A model generated the notes under the pieces. That model was not told the origin of the DNA, did not search any database, and saw only the letters and a program-made list of their open reading frames with translations. 64,000 nt of DNA, from the NCBI RefSeq assembly GCF_020497125.1, contig NC_059076.1, positions 9,539,951-9,603,950 of the forward strand, read 5' to 3'. The translations under genes and the position numbers were made by a program. Positions 30,761 to 43,500 of the stretch are shown in pieces. This DNA is from Mauremys mutica. Its lineage: Eukaryota > Chordata > Testudines > Geoemydidae. How positions within the stretch are numbered: position 1 is the first letter of the stretch; each line of letters starts with the position of its first letter.

Positions 30761-32659
30761 TTGCCCACCTCTGCCTCATGCAGGGCCAATTTGTCCAGAC
30801 ACCATTGTTTAGGCATCTCCCACATGGCCAAACACAGCACTGGCTCTGAGAACCATAACTAAGCTCCCGGTGACTTGTCTTAGGCCACAAAGCAAGGACT
30901 GGCCCCTCGAAATTCCAGGCTGCCAATCCGATGCTCAGATCATCCCATCCTGAGAGATTTGACACCCATATCCTAGCATCAACATGGAAAGTTATAGGCA
31001 CTCTAAAAAAAATGGCTGGCTTGTCCCCTGTATTTCTAAGTAAAATAACACAACTTGAGTTATAGAAGTGTTTATGAGAAGATACCTAGTCTGGATATTT
31101 CTGATTATGATGCTGCTAGGACTTTTAAGCTTTCTATGGAGGGAAAAAATTGAATCAGTGCAAGAAATTATGCAAGAAATACATCCCACCAAATTGATTC
31201 TTTCTGTGCCTCTGCAGAATAAACTCCTCTCTCATGGGATACTGCATTATGACTTCATTTACAGAGCCAGTGGGAGTCTTTAAAATACATGGCGGGAAAT
31301 TTACTGTAGAGATCTGTCAACAATTCTGTGTGGAGGGAGAACGCCCTTCTTTATCACCGACTGGAAATACAACTCCAATGTCACACTCTGCCAGAGTAGA
31401 GAGCTAGTGCAACAATCCATGGAGATAGCTGGAAATCATGAAGCAGCCATCCCTTCTGTAAACTGAATTAGCCAGAGGCAAAATGCTTTCATCAATCACT
31501 GATTGCCAGCCCTTGGTTTTTGTGTTCAGAAAGCTTTAGAATTTGAAAACTCAGCTGAAGAGGAATGTTCTGCTTCCACATGTTCAAACATCAAGTCCTG
31601 CAGGCGCTCTCAGGGGATTAGATCAGTTTTTAATAACTCCCTCGTTTGGAGATTTAGAGGTGTACAACCAGAATAGTGCTAGAGAATAGCCATTGCCACT
31701 GATGTAACTCATAGGATACCAATGCACAGTGAGGAAGGCACAGGCACCTATAGAGAAGTGCCATCATGAGTTGGTGCTATAGAGAGTATCAGAGGGTGAA
31801 GAGGGGCAAAGGGACAGATCTCTTCTGGAGTCACTTCACTGTGCCTGTTTATACCAGTGAAGAATTTGGCTCTTGAAAAATACTGGCATTCAGGCTTCTT
31901 AGCCAATTTGGCTTAAGATGGTAGCTATATTAAAGGGGACAGAATTACCCACTTGATTGCACCGTGCTGGGTCCTGTGGCAAGGTACAATCATTGCAGCC
32001 ACCCGTATGGTACATAACATTCATTTTGGTGAGTGTCTTGGGAGCCGGTTAGAAATTTCCTACCACTGTGCTTCATGGAACTCGAGTATCCAAGGGAACC
32101 TGAATTGATTGATGGCTCTTTAAAATTCATTGTTTTTGTCTTGGTTTCCACCTGAAACAAGGCAAAAATTGGTGGTTGGAACAGAGCTTCACTTTGAAGT
32201 TAGGGCCAATGTTACCCCAGAAACTCAAAACTCAAGATAAAGAAAGAGTAAGAAGCCATGTGATTTGAATCAGAAATCAGTTTACAGGGAGTGCTGTGCT
32301 TTTTAAACATGTGAGGCCAATGCTCATTCTTTGGTTTAGAGGCATAGAGTGGGATTTTCAAAGGTGACTTAATTCTGCTTCCATATGGAAGTCATTGGGA
32401 GTTTTACGTTTGACCTCAATGGAAGCAGAGAGAGGCCAACACTCACTGCTTTTGATCCCACCATCAGAGACTCATTTATTTGATTTTATGTTACCCCCCT
32501 GCCCTTCCTGGTTCAACTTCTGTTAGTGTAGCAAGGATTCTTGCAAGAAGGTAATGCTTGCAACAGTCAGATTTGGACTCATGCGGATCTCCTCTGGCAA
32601 TGAGTTCCCTAAACAGGGCATTGTATGCTTCCTTTGTCTTCACACACTGGTGAAATATT
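30761..32659. other. Unassigned DNA with a short palindromic repeat
   Basis: At 32345-32455 a 'gtgggattttcaaaggtgac ... tcattgggagttttacg' repeat of the same broad type. The rest is unrecognised and without gene evidence. Confidence 0.4.
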
Positions 32660-33154
32660 TCAGAGTAGCAGCCGTGTTAGTCTGTATCCGCAAAAAGAGC
32701 AGGAGTACTTGTGGCACCATAGAGACTAACAAATTTATTTGAGCATAAGCTTTCATGGGCTACAGCTCACTTCATTGGATGCATGTAGTGGAAAATACAG
32801 TAGGAAGATATATATATACACAGAGAACATGAAACAATGGGTGTTACCATACGCACTATAATGAGAGTGATCAGTTAAGATGAGCTATTATCAGCAGGAG
32901 AGAAAAAGAACTGTTTGTAGTGGTAATGAAAATGGCCCATTTCCAGTAATTGACAAGGAGATGTGAGGAACTGTGTGTGTGGTGGGGGAGGGGAATAAAC
33001 ATGGGGAAATAGCTTTACTTTGTGTAATGGCCCATCCACTCCCAGTCTTTATTCAAGCCTAATTTGATGGTGTCCAATTTGCAAATTAATTCCAATTCAG
33101 CAGTCTCTCGTTGGAGTCTGTTTTTGAAGTTTTTTTGTTGTAATATTGCAACTT

Positions 33155-33496
33155 TTAGGTCTGTAATCGAGTGGCCAGGGAGATTGAAGTGTTCTCCAAT
33201 TTGGTTTTTTGAATGTTATAATTCTTGACGTCTGATTTGTGTCCATTTATTTTTTTGCATAGAGACTGTCGGGTTTGGCCAATGTACATGGCAGAGGGGT
33301 ATTGCTGGCACATGATGGCATATATCACATTGTTTGATGTGCAGGTGAACGAGCCCCTGATGGCATGGCTGATGTGATTAGGTCCTATGATGGTATCCCC
33401 TGAATAGCTATGTGGACAGAGTTGGCAATGGGCTTTGCTGCAAGGATAGGTTCCTGGGTTAGTGTTTTTGTTGTGTGGTGTGTGGTTGCTGGTGAG
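33155..33496 (-). pseudogene. PLE GIY-YIG endonuclease remnant
   Basis: Reading leftwards from the MITE junction, the frame encodes a Cys/His cluster (CSKAHCQLCPHS), then FTCTSNNVIYAIMC and AMYIGQTRQSL, followed by KINGHKSDVKN. VIY and YIG are the two half-motifs of a GIY-YIG nuclease, and the arginine in QTRQSL and the histidine after it are in the expected places. In Penelope-like elements this domain follows the reverse transcriptase and nicks target DNA. The frame ends at 33155 and enters the MITE upstream (about ten MITE-derived codons to a chance ATG at 33526). With RT absent it is non-functional. Confidence 0.82.
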
Positions 33497-33862
33497 CAGG
33501 GGCGGCTCTAGACCCCAGCGCGCCAATCAGGCGCGTGGGGCGGCCCTTTCCTGGGGGGGCGGCATTTGGCTCCGGTGGACCTGCCGCAGGCATGACTGCG
33601 GCGGGTCCCCTCTTCCTGCGGCTCCGGTTGAGCTCCCGCAGGCATGCCTGCGGCAGGTCAACCGGGGCCGCGGGACCATGGCACCCGCCACAGTCATGCC
33701 TGCGGCAGGTCCTCTCGTCCTGGGCTCCGGTGGACCTCCCGCAGGCATGCCTGCGGGACCTCAACCGGAGCCGCGGGAAGAGGAGACCTGCCGCGGGACC
33801 GGGGAAGGGCGGCGCAGCGCACCGCGCTGCTTGGGGCAGCCTGATTTCTAGAGCCGCCCCTG
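33497..33862. mobile_element. hAT-type MITE with perfect 8-bp target duplication
   Basis: Perfect 16-bp inverted termini (CAGGGGCGGCTCTAGA, and its complement at 33847-33862). Flanked by ctggtgag on both sides (33489-33496 and 33863-33870). GC-rich interior with repeated gcaggcatgcctgcggcag-type palindromes. Open frames on both strands are compositional. It sits inside the PLE and is younger than it. Confidence 0.93.
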
Positions 33863-34022
33863 CTGGTGAGAATTTGCTTCAGGTTTGGGGGCTGTCTGTA
33901 AGCAAGGACTGGCCTGTCTCCCAAGATCTCGGAGTGGATGGGCCATTACACAAAGTAAAACTATTTCTCCATGCTTATCCTCCCCCCCACACACACACAC
34001 AGTTCCTCACATCTCCTTGTCA

Positions 34023-36609
34023 AGTGACATCCATGTGACAAATACACTTTTGACCACATCACTTGTCCTATGCCCAATGTGTCATCTCTCTGGTACTTGT
34101 TCTAACATTCCAAACCCCTGAATGGCACAAACAGCTGCTTTATCTAGTTAGTTTTTTATCCCAACCTTCCAGAGAACTATTTCCCCCTTTTCTCCCCAAA
34201 TTATACCTGTCGGAATCCCTCATTCAGTCCTGCATCAACTACTGCTTCTCTGTTCCTAAAAATGTCACAACTTTTTAAATGTCTGTTATCTGGCAGCGAA
34301 GCAGGGCAAAGAATGGGAAATCCATATTACTGGGAAGCCAACATTCCTGTCAGAAAGAAGTGCTTGTAACTTGTGGACCTGCCTAAGAAGAAATGAAATG
34401 TCATGCTTTCCCAGTGTCTTAACCTACAGCACAGACTTTCTTTTGTTTTAATTTTGTATACATTCCAACTAAATAGACATGCTATAATATATGATGGCCT
34501 AGCAATTAAGGGGACAGTTGGCTGTCATTCTTTTAACTTTGAATGGCTAGTGTCCAACTAGCTGCCAACAGGTTATTTGCATAGGAAATAACATAAGTTC
34601 CCTACAGGCAGTCCTTTCCATCTTTATTCTGCTCCATAAACAGGACAGAGAGCTTGTTTACAACCACGTGATTCCTTCTTTATCCATCGTCCAAATGTTA
34701 GCCCAAATGTTAGTCAAGCATCTTACAGATGGCTTGTGTCCGTTCTGAAGGGCTTATGGCCAACTTGCTGCCACTTGGGGATTTACACTGCAGTGAAGTG
34801 GGTTTTTGTTGCATGCAAACTTCTCCCTGTCTCAATTTATTTCCAAAGAAATTAAATGTTTAGGAAAGAAAAAATGTACCAGGTTCCAATTCCCAGTTTA
34901 GGATTTCAACCCAGTGATTATGAAACACATCTAGGTGACGAGGTTGGATGTTGATCTTACGACTGCCATAGAAATGTCCAAACTCCAGTTGTTTAGTAGT
35001 CGGTTGCTTTCACTATACAGATAAATTGTTTCTGAAAAGGCAAATTTCCATTCTGCATTGTCCTCCTGATCCAACATCAGATATTAAACTGGAAATAGCA
35101 TTCCATTGACACCCCACAAAGGAGCCACTCATACTATAGGAAAAATGGTCAATGGGTCTTAGTCAATATTTGATCAATCTAAGTGAAGAACCTGGAGGTT
35201 GCTGATTCTCCTTGTCTACTGATACTTTATTAATATCTGGTGTTCTTCCTACACACTAGAGACACCAGAGACTGTTCCCATCCATTGGTAAATATACCGT
35301 GAGATGTCTCCTGGATTGGCTCTTTATATTTCATTGTCCTTATGGTACTATTCAACACATTTACATTTAATAGTTTATTCTGTATGTAGCTCCAGTACAT
35401 CATGTGCCAAGTGTCCTATCTGTCCTGAATGAAATACAATTACCTGCAAACTCTGCAATACAGTATTATTGGCTTGGTGGAACCAAACCACACATGGGTA
35501 AGAATTTCAAAGCCACATGGAGGAATTGGATAACTAATTCCCATTGATTTAAGTGATATTTGGGTGTCCAAATCCCTTAGGCAGCTTTGAAGATGAATCT
35601 TAGGTGGTGTTGACCTGTAACCCCTAATGTGATCCTAGGGTGCAAGATTAAATTGTATATTACATATTAAAATGCTTTGAGATAGAAAAATAGATGATAC
35701 TAAAGCTGTGATGCAAGTAATGCTAGTAGAGAAACATATGAATTTGTATAATAACTGAGATAGGCTTGGCAATAAGCTGAGGCCTAGTAGGCCTGTTAGT
35801 CATACTAGTTAGTCGGCACTAGCATGGCTGCTTAACCTAAGGTTATAAGACTTAGCAATATTTCGCACTAGGTAGCTTTTAATAAACAAGAACCCCACAG
35901 AAATACAAAATGACAGATTTTTAGCACATAAAACCATAAGGTTAACAGCATTCACACACTGGAAACATTGGCAAATGTATTAATGCAATATTGAAACAAA
36001 TAGCCTGTGTCAGCATTTGGAACCCTGAATATGGGAGCCCGGAAAGCCACATATGGACAAGGGACTGAGACCTAAGCAAATAGGGCCATGGACAGGTAAG
36101 TGTGTGGAAAGAGGAGTATAAAATGTGATGCACGAATGTTCACAAGTGGGCCATGGGGAGTGACTGAGTGGGCATCAGCCCAAAAAGTCATCTCCTCTTG
36201 GGGTGACTGTTTCTTCCACCTTTGTGTCTAATTGGCTCCCTTAGGTTGTGAGCATTCACAAGGTTGTAAGTATGTCAACACTGGAGGATTGTAAGCATGC
36301 ACGATCCAGGGGGTCAGTCTGCTATACTTTTCAAACTCGTTCTTGTTTTCCTATGATGTCAATTATTCTTCTCTGTACTAAGCAAAGCTGATAAAATCTC
36401 CGTGTGCACCTCACCAATCTCAAATTCAAACAAAATGTCTTACATAGCCAGCTGCCTGATGAGCCTGTGTTTTGTGACAAGTGCATTTTCATGCTAATTT
36501 TACCAGAAGCTACCATGTGGGGAAGGATGGAATTATTAGAGCACCAGGATGTCCAGGTCCCATAACTTTGTTTTGCCACACACTTCCTGTGTGACCATGG
36601 GCGCGTTAA
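34023..36609. other. Unassigned DNA
   Basis: A diverged 'ttcaaagccacatgg ... tccaaatcccttaggcagct' repeat at about 35505-35610 is the only recognised feature. No gene evidence. Confidence 0.4.
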
Positions 36610-36770
36610 CTGAGGCCAATTTTTAAAGCTATGTAGGCACCTAAGCATGCAGACAGACACCTAGGCACCTCCCTTCCATAGATTTGAATTGGAATTAGAC
36701 ATCTAGATGCTTTTGAAAATCCCACTAGGCATCTATCTACAAATCTTTAAAAATCTGTCTTTGGTCTCGC
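36610..36770. repeat. MITE-like ancient repeat
   Basis: aaagctatgtaggcacctaa, then gcatgcagacagac, pairs with aggcatctatctacaaatct. Same family as at 30590. Confidence 0.45.
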
Positions 36771-38074
36771 TATGCCTCAGTTCCCCATCTCTAAAATGGG
36801 TTTGATGCTTTCTTGCTAGGCACAGGTGAGGCAGAAGTAAAGATTACATTAAAGATTGTGAGAAACTGAGACCCTGCAGTAATGGCAGAGGTATCTACAA
36901 GAGATTAAAAAACCTCAGCCTACCTGTAATCTAAATTTGCCCACCTCATGCGAAACTGTGGCAACACCACTATCTACACTCACTGTCGTGTCTGACAGTG
37001 TGAGGTTCTCAAATGAGAAGTTCTATGCATTTGCTGACATCAGATCCTTCTTTCTGCCTCATTTTGTCGGCTGGATGGTATAGAAGAAGAAGAAAAAAGA
37101 GAACCTGAAACTGAAAAGCAAGGCAAATGGTCTTTTCTCATACAAGCAAATACCCCATTAGTGCAGACAAATCTATGAACAGATGTAGTTACGCATCCAG
37201 GTCATCTACGCATACACATACTATGCCCTGTTTACACAGACACATTGGGTATTTTCACATATCCAATAGGTGGTCACGATGGGCTACACTTAGGCTCGAT
37301 ATCTAGCCCTGTGCAACAGGCGGTAGGCAGCTGCTCTGCTCAGGTGCCAACAAGGGAAGAGATTGTCATACGCTCCCTTCCTTGGTTCCCTATTGCTCCA
37401 GGAGACAAGAAATCTGCTAGCAGCCCGTACCAGGAGCAGATTATGTCCCCTTCTGCACAAGGTCAACTACAATGGCTGGTGTGATGGGGCGGAGCCAAAG
37501 TCCTACCCAATACCCACCCCTTTCGCTCACATACCCCCCACCTACGTTAACAGAGGGAAGTGGTAGCTCTCCATTGTATGTGTACAGTACACACACCTAG
37601 ATCTGGATGCTCCCTGTGACTGATTTGCATGTATTCATAATGCATATTTAAGGTAGAGTAGCAATGAAGGCAGATACTGAGATGGTCTTAATATTAATGC
37701 CTTGTGATCAGAGACAGACAGGCTTGTGTCTATACTTAAAATGCTACAGTGGCATTGTGTAGCCCTTTTGTGTAGACACAACAGTGGCAGGAGGGGTTCT
37801 CCTGTTGCTGTAGGTAATCCACCTCCCCAAGCGGTGGTAGCTAGCTTGATGGTGACTCCTTAGAGAAGAAGTTAATTGGCTTTTCAGGAGAGCTTCTTAC
37901 CAACGTCAGAGGAAGGGAAAGGAACTGGAAATAGCCAGGTTTGAAATGTTACTTTCCAAGGGACACACAACAATTGCTAGCTTAAGTTAAGTGATGCTTT
38001 AAACTCAATCTAGCTGGCCCATCAGGGGATATAGGCGGAAGTTCAAGTGATGCTAATGCTTCAGCTAGTAATTG
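36771..38074. other. Unassigned DNA with MIR and MITE traces
   Basis: Antisense MIR-like tatgcctcagttccccatct at 36772-36805. A hAT-like MITE fragment (gtctatacttaaaatgctac, gtgtagacacaac) at about 37730-37870. No gene. Confidence 0.4.
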
Positions 38075-38260
38075 AAGGCAGACTAATTCAGCCTGGATAT
38101 AAGGCATACATATTTAACAGGGAGGGCAAGTAACCACCGCAACAACTTACCCAGGGTTGTGGCGGATTGTCCATCACTGGCAATATTTAACTTGGGATTG
38201 GCTGTTTTTCTAAGAGACCTGCTCAGGGAGTTATCCCCAGGACGTTCGATGGCTCGATGA
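38075..38260 (+). mobile_element. CR1 LINE 3' fragment
   Basis: aacttacccagggttgtggc, ccatcactggcaatatttaa and tttttctaagagacctgctc match the CR1 3' region order at 57590-57670. Confidence 0.6.
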
Positions 38261-40519
38261 GCACAGCCAGCCTTGGAATCTAGGAATTTATAACACAGTG
38301 GGGACTCAGATCTTATCCCATTGCCAACCCCACACCCAACCTTACTAGTGAACCCCTTAGCCATCCAGACCCCCATGGCACTGATTTTCCAATGTTAATG
38401 AATCCTTCCTGTTATTTAGATGATTCATCCCCTCCCTGTCGCTCCTCCTCCTGATGTCTGAAATTGGATCTTGCAGAAGCATCTCATTCCTGTAATTGAT
38501 AGGAGAGGTTTGTTTCTGGCGAGATGGATTTCCTGTGTCTCTCTTCTTCTCTGTCTGCTCTCTTCTCCCTCCTCTTTTACTTTTTTCCTCCCCTCCCATG
38601 TTGCCTCTTTCCTGCCTCCGTTGCATACCTTAATTTCCTTTGGCCCACCCCCTTTCATCTCTTTCCATTTGCAGGTCTAATTCCCAGCCTGCTGTGCTCT
38701 GCTCGGTCCCTCTGCAAGGTGCTGAAACAACAGAGCTGCATACAGCAGCACCGACAGATGAGGAGGAAACACTGCCTCTGAACTAAGTGCATCACTCCCT
38801 TCTCCTTTGCCAGTAGGGATGTGTGCAGCTTAGTCGTGCAGTGGGAGATACCACTAGTAGACCAAGCAGAGGAGCTTCTATATTGAGGGTGGCACATTGG
38901 GGCATTAGCCAGCCTGGTTTGAGGAGAGGGAAGCAAGTTCCACTCCATCATCCTTTGGGTACCAGTGTGAATAATGCCAGTTTTGGTGCCAGGGCCAGGA
39001 TGACACCATTGTGCATTGTGAGCTTGACCCTGACCCTGGAAAGTGTTGCTGTCAATGTCACTTCAATTGTGCTGTCAATTTCAGTGGGAGCAGAAGCATG
39101 CTGAGAAGGGAGCAGGGAGGTGCCAGGCCAAGCTGAAAGAACATCAGAAGGGAGGTAGAGGCTGCTGGAGTTGGATGGGGGAGCTAAGGGAAAAGAGAAG
39201 AGCTGAAAACCTGGCACAAACTGGCTTAGGGAAAGTATCGTAGTGACCGGGGGCGCGCAGAGGGAGATGAACAAGGTTGTGGGGGGAGCTGAGGAAAGAG
39301 AATGGAGAGGGATCAGGGTGGGAACAAAAAAATGGACAGCAGCCTGGAGGAGCTGAGACAGCAGCCAGACCAGCGGGAAGAGATGATAGACAGTCCAATG
39401 AGCACCAAAGGATCAGAAAGGAGGTGGAGGCTGAAGAGAGGATCAAAGTGGCCAGGAAAGCTGTAAGAGGCTGAGGGAGACGAGAGAGAATGGGAGCAGG
39501 GGCTGGAGCAGCAAAAGCATTGCCATGGCCTGCAGGGTAACAAAGAGAGGCTATCGCTGGGACCCAGGAGGGGCAGATAGAGGCTGGATCTGAAAGCCAC
39601 CCACAGATGCTACTTTGCATTTCTCCAGGTGTCTTCAAAACACAGATTGATCTCGTATGCTGTGCACTCCATGAGCCAAATGGGCTCAAGGAACTGGTTA
39701 GGGATGCAGAGCAAGATACAGCATAGAATTCTGCAGCCCTTCCAGGAGAGGGCTGCGCTGCCTCCTTGGCTTTGGGGTATGAGATTGTCAGACATATGCC
39801 AGTACGTTTAGGAGATGAAGAGATTGTGAGCTGTGCAACCGCCTAATTTAATGGGAGCAGTGAAGATAAAACCCAAGGCAACTGCATGGAAAAATAGTCC
39901 CACTTCCTCTTTAATATGATCTTTTATGTGTATGTGCTTGACTGGGACTCGCAAAGGATAATTCATTAAAACTTCCTGAGAAAGTGCAGCCCACATACAA
40001 TGACTTCCAATCTCACTGCTTTTGCTGAGCTGTTCATTTAGAATGAGAGACTTTTATCAAGTCTTTAATTTGTCTCAGAGTTTTATTCCATCATTTCTCC
40101 ATTTCCAATTCCATTTTTATAGTAACAAGGTTTTCTTTTATTTGCATTGATGAAGACTTGAATTCATAAACCACCAGAGTGATTGTAATGTAGAAAAAGG
40201 TTTGATCATGGTATCTAAATATATTTAGCCTTAGATTCATTTGGAGTCACCTTTGTGGGTTCAGAATACATGTAAAAATTTCTCTGAGGATATAAGGATA
40301 GATTTAAAACTAGATTTATGACTTTTGCAGTCATTGTTACAGGACAGACGGAAATATGTGGGACTTTCCCCCACTGTTTAAGACTATCCATTTGAAATAA
40401 TAAACCATTCTTTCCGACGTCAGTGTAACTTTGTACATAGGCTTAAAGGACACTGAGAACTTGTCTGCTGCATCTTTAAGGTTAATATTCTGGCAGCCAA
40501 GGACACTTGCAAATTGTTA
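38261..40519. other. Unassigned DNA with strand-skewed tracts
   Basis: Pyrimidine-rich 38525-38620 and purine-rich 39080-39590 on the plus strand. The latter opens a 181-codon minus frame with biased composition (Ser, Pro, Leu) that I take as an artefact. 39990-40440 is AT-rich and repeat-free. Confidence 0.4.
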
Positions 40520-40870
40520 TCAATTATTTATTGTTTGAATTATAAGAGCGCTCCTGGGTCCTGCCTGAGATCGGGGCCCCATTGTGCTACAAGCTGTCCA
40601 TACACAAACTAAAATCCAATCCCTGCCTCAGAGATCTTACAGTCGAATGCACATGGCTGACAAAGGAAATAGTATAATGCATTATCCCTATTGGACAGGT
40701 GGGGCTCTACAGCCACACAGAGAGTAAGGCCAAGATTTTCACAACTAAAACCCTGCAGTTAGGCTCCTACATTTATATTCAGACACCTGACTAATGGGCC
40801 TGGTTTCCAAAAGTGCTGAGCATTCACCAGGCTTTTCTTTGTGAAAATCTTGGCCAAAGGGTCTCACACT
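40520..40870 (+). repeat. L2/MIR-like and 'gattttcacaa' ancient repeats
   Basis: gatcggggccccattgtgct, then aatccctgcctcagagatct, resembles the 5.6-kb repeat; 40730-40860 has a palindromic gattttcacaac ... gtgaaaatcttgg pair. Confidence 0.5.
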
Positions 40871-41486
40871 AAGGTTGCCCAGGAAGTCTGTGTCAAAGGC
40901 AATAACTGGATTCAGCCTTTCTGAGGTTCAGTCAACTGCCTTATGGACGAGTTTATCCTTCCTCGGCTATTTTTCTCTTATAGAAGATAAGAGCCCAAGT
41001 ACTGTTGCAGTGCTCAAGTAGGATACAATGATTCGGCTTATTGATGTAGAACACCGCATTATTTTTGTGTCTTTATTGTACTTTTAATATGCTACAAGCT
41101 CTACCTGTCTGACCCACTGGCATTTTCGTTATTTGATTTTACTGGTAAACTTGTTTGGTCGCTTACTTGAGCAGGTATTGCTGATGCTATCTTTTCTCTT
41201 GGAAAAGTTATGTCTGATGCTATGAGCACCATAGGAAACATTCCTACAATTTATCAACTGTGCTGTCTCACAAATTTTGTCTGAGGAATCTCTCAATAGC
41301 CTTTCACCGGGAATGTTCAGCTGACAGCCTCTCTTGGTTAATGATAACCTGTCTCCTTTTAAGTTCTGTTGTCACCAAAATATATGGCAATGGCCGGTTT
41401 GTGTGATGCTATTAATGACTGAGGATGTTAGAGGAGCACAGAGTTAGCACAGAGATAGAATGTGGTGTTTCTGTAGCTGTGTGGGT
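40871..41486. other. Unassigned DNA
   Basis: Nothing recognised. Confidence 0.45.
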
Positions 41487-41660
41487 CTCAGTATATTAAA
41501 GCGACAAGGGGGTGAGGTAATATCTTTTATTGGACCAACTTGTGTTGGTGAGAGAGACAAGCTTTCAAGCTACACAGAGCCCTTCTTCAGTCTTGTGTCT
41601 CTCACCAATGCAAGTTGGTCCAATAAAAATTATTTACCTCACCCACCTTGTCTCTCCTCA
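41487..41660. mobile_element. PLE-derived fold-back (third hairpin)
   Basis: Arms 41503-41560 and 41593-41652 are inverted copies of ggtgaggtaatatcttttat, ggaccaactt, ggtgagagagacaag, with a loop of about 32 nt. Left tail begins ctgtagctgtgtgggtctca. Confidence 0.75.
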
Positions 41661-41870
41661 GAGATGGAAGGCAGGCTCAGCCTGACCTGACTTAATCAGA
41701 ACACTGAGACCGGTTGTAACCACTGGGACCTACAAACGTACCCCTATTGTGAGATGTGAGGGGTCATAAGATGTTAACAATAACCATGAAAATTAGGCCA
41801 AGTTGTTTCTGATGTTGAATGTTATAACAAGTGCTGGAGAACAAGACAGAGAAACTGGATTAGTCTAAAT

Positions 41871-42468
41871 CAGTGGTTCTTAAACTGGGGTGCACGCACC
41901 CCTTGGGGGTGCAAGATGCCCTTTCTGGGGGGTGTGAGACATGCCAGATTTTTTTAGAAGGTAAATCATTGAAAACACAAATTAAGCACAGGCACGTAAG
42001 TACAACTACTTTGTTTCATCAAACCTATATTAACATTATACATTTTACAAACAAAAATATATCTAGGTTTAAGGGCTGCGAGAATATATTTTGATTTTTG
42101 ATAAGGGGTGTGAGAAAATATTTTGAGAACCAGGCCTGGTCTACACTAAGAACGGGGGTCGAACTAGGGTACGCAAATTCAGCTACGTGAATAGCGTAGC
42201 TGAATTCGAAGTACCCTAGTTCGAAGTACTCACCCGTCCAGACGCCGTGGAACCGAACTCTGCGGCTCCAAGGTCGACTCCGCCACCGCCGTTTGCAGTG
42301 GTGGAGTACCGGAGTCGAACGGAGCGCTTCCGGAGTTTGAACTATCGCGTCTATATTAGACGCGATAGTTCGAACTCCGAAAAGTCGAACTCTCCGCGTC
42401 GAACTGGCAGGTAAGTGTAGACTAGCCCCCAAAGGGGTGCAGACTGCAATAAAGGTTAAGAACCGCTG
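41871..42468. mobile_element. hAT-type element carrying a nested MITE
   Basis: Left end cagtggttcttaaactgggg and right end gttaagaaccgctg are inverted counterparts. Flanks gtctaaat (41863-41870) and ctctaaat (42469-42476) match at 7 of 8. Non-coding. A second MITE occupies about 42133-42427. Confidence 0.82.
42133..42427. mobile_element. Palindrome-rich MITE nested in the hAT element
   Basis: Ends ggcctggtctacactaag and gtaagtgtagactagcccc are inverted. It contains two strong hairpins: 42160-42187 with 42195-42223, and 42331-42352 with 42358-42379 (22-nt arms, one mismatch). The 217-codon minus frame through it is spurious. Confidence 0.75.
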
Positions 42469-42476
42469 CTCTAAAT

Positions 42477-43433
42477 CAAAAAGGCCATGTTGATAAAATC
42501 CAAGGACTGTTGAAATTCTGCTTGGTAAAAACAGAAGATGTGTTACTGAAAGCAAATAGACCAAAATTGGTGTGATGGATATTAGCCCTAATTGGCAGAC
42601 AAAATAATGTGTAGGATGGACTATATCACCCACTTTTCCCCTTTTTTTGGCATCTTCAAAAGAGACTTTAAAAAACACATGATCAGTTCAGTTCAGCTGT
42701 GTTTCTCATGCCGCATCCCACCTTGCATCCCAGCTCATCTTGTCTCATTTTCATCTTTCCCCAGTTCATCCTTCAGTCTGCCATCACTGCAACTCATCTC
42801 AAGGATTTTCTTCCTGAAGAAAAGGCTGGCTGGTCTTGCTCTTGTTCAAGGAACTTTGTTTTCACTTGTGAGTGCTGAAAATCATCACAATACCATGATA
42901 TTCCATCCTCAGCCCACCGGTGTGGAGATCTAATTAGCAGCACCACAAAGGCACACAAGATCCTTTATTCCCTAGGGCCTAGATTGTATTCCCTTCCCTT
43001 GTTATGTTATTTTCTGCCCCAGTGTTGCTTTTCTCCTCACTCTCTTGGCTTTTCTTCAAATCCTGAAGTCAACTGTACTGTGCAAATCGAAACTGGCCTT
43101 GTCTGAGGAGAAAGATTCCAACCAGATGACAGACTCGACCCAGTTGTAACTAACCAGGGTCCAAACACTCAGTGTTGTGGTTGACTTGCCAGCCAAAGCA
43201 TCCACTTGCAACTAACAAGCGGTCCAGTCTTCCAAAAACATCAACAAAAGCCGTATTTCACCTATCTTTTCTGTCCTGTCTCTCCTCCTTCTTGGTTTAT
43301 TCAGAACAGGATAAGTGACATCAGGACTGAGAGAAAAATCAACCTTTTCCTTCTCCTCAAAGAAAGGGTGTTCTGAATATAAGAGACTGATATTTTGACT
43401 CCAAAAGGAGAGACATTTTGCTCTGGTCACCCA
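42477..43433. other. Unassigned DNA
   Basis: No repeat or gene recognised; frames at 42592-42933 lack domains. Confidence 0.4.
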
Positions 43434-43500
43434 GGGGGAGGGATAGCTCAGTGGTTTGAGCATTGGCTTGCTAAACCCCAGCTTGCAAGTTTAATCCTTG

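Larger units (their letters stand above)
32660..34022 (-). mobile_element. Penelope-like element with inverted tail, split by a hAT MITE
   Basis: The PLE runs antisense: its 3' tail starts at the left (cagagtagcagccgtgttag, tccgcaaaaagagcaggagt) and a GIY-YIG region lies at 33155-33496. PLE sequence resumes after the MITE (33871-33932). From 33933 to 34022 the element's own segment at about 32950-33042 reappears inverted (gatgggccattacacaaagt), ending at cacatctccttgtcaa. This fold-back layout is known for PLEs. The reverse-transcriptase part is missing. Confidence 0.82.

Noticed and set aside
33462..34038. Several overlapping frames in the GC-rich block
   Set aside because: They come from the repeated gcaggcatgcctgcgg-type palindromes of the hAT MITE, open on both strands.
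39144..39689. A 181-codon minus-strand open frame
   Set aside because: It lies in a purine-skewed tract, with composition dominated by Ser, Pro and Leu. No domain, no splice context.
42025..42678. A 217-codon minus-strand open frame
   Set aside because: It passes straight through a hAT element and a nested MITE, so it is a by-product of insertions.
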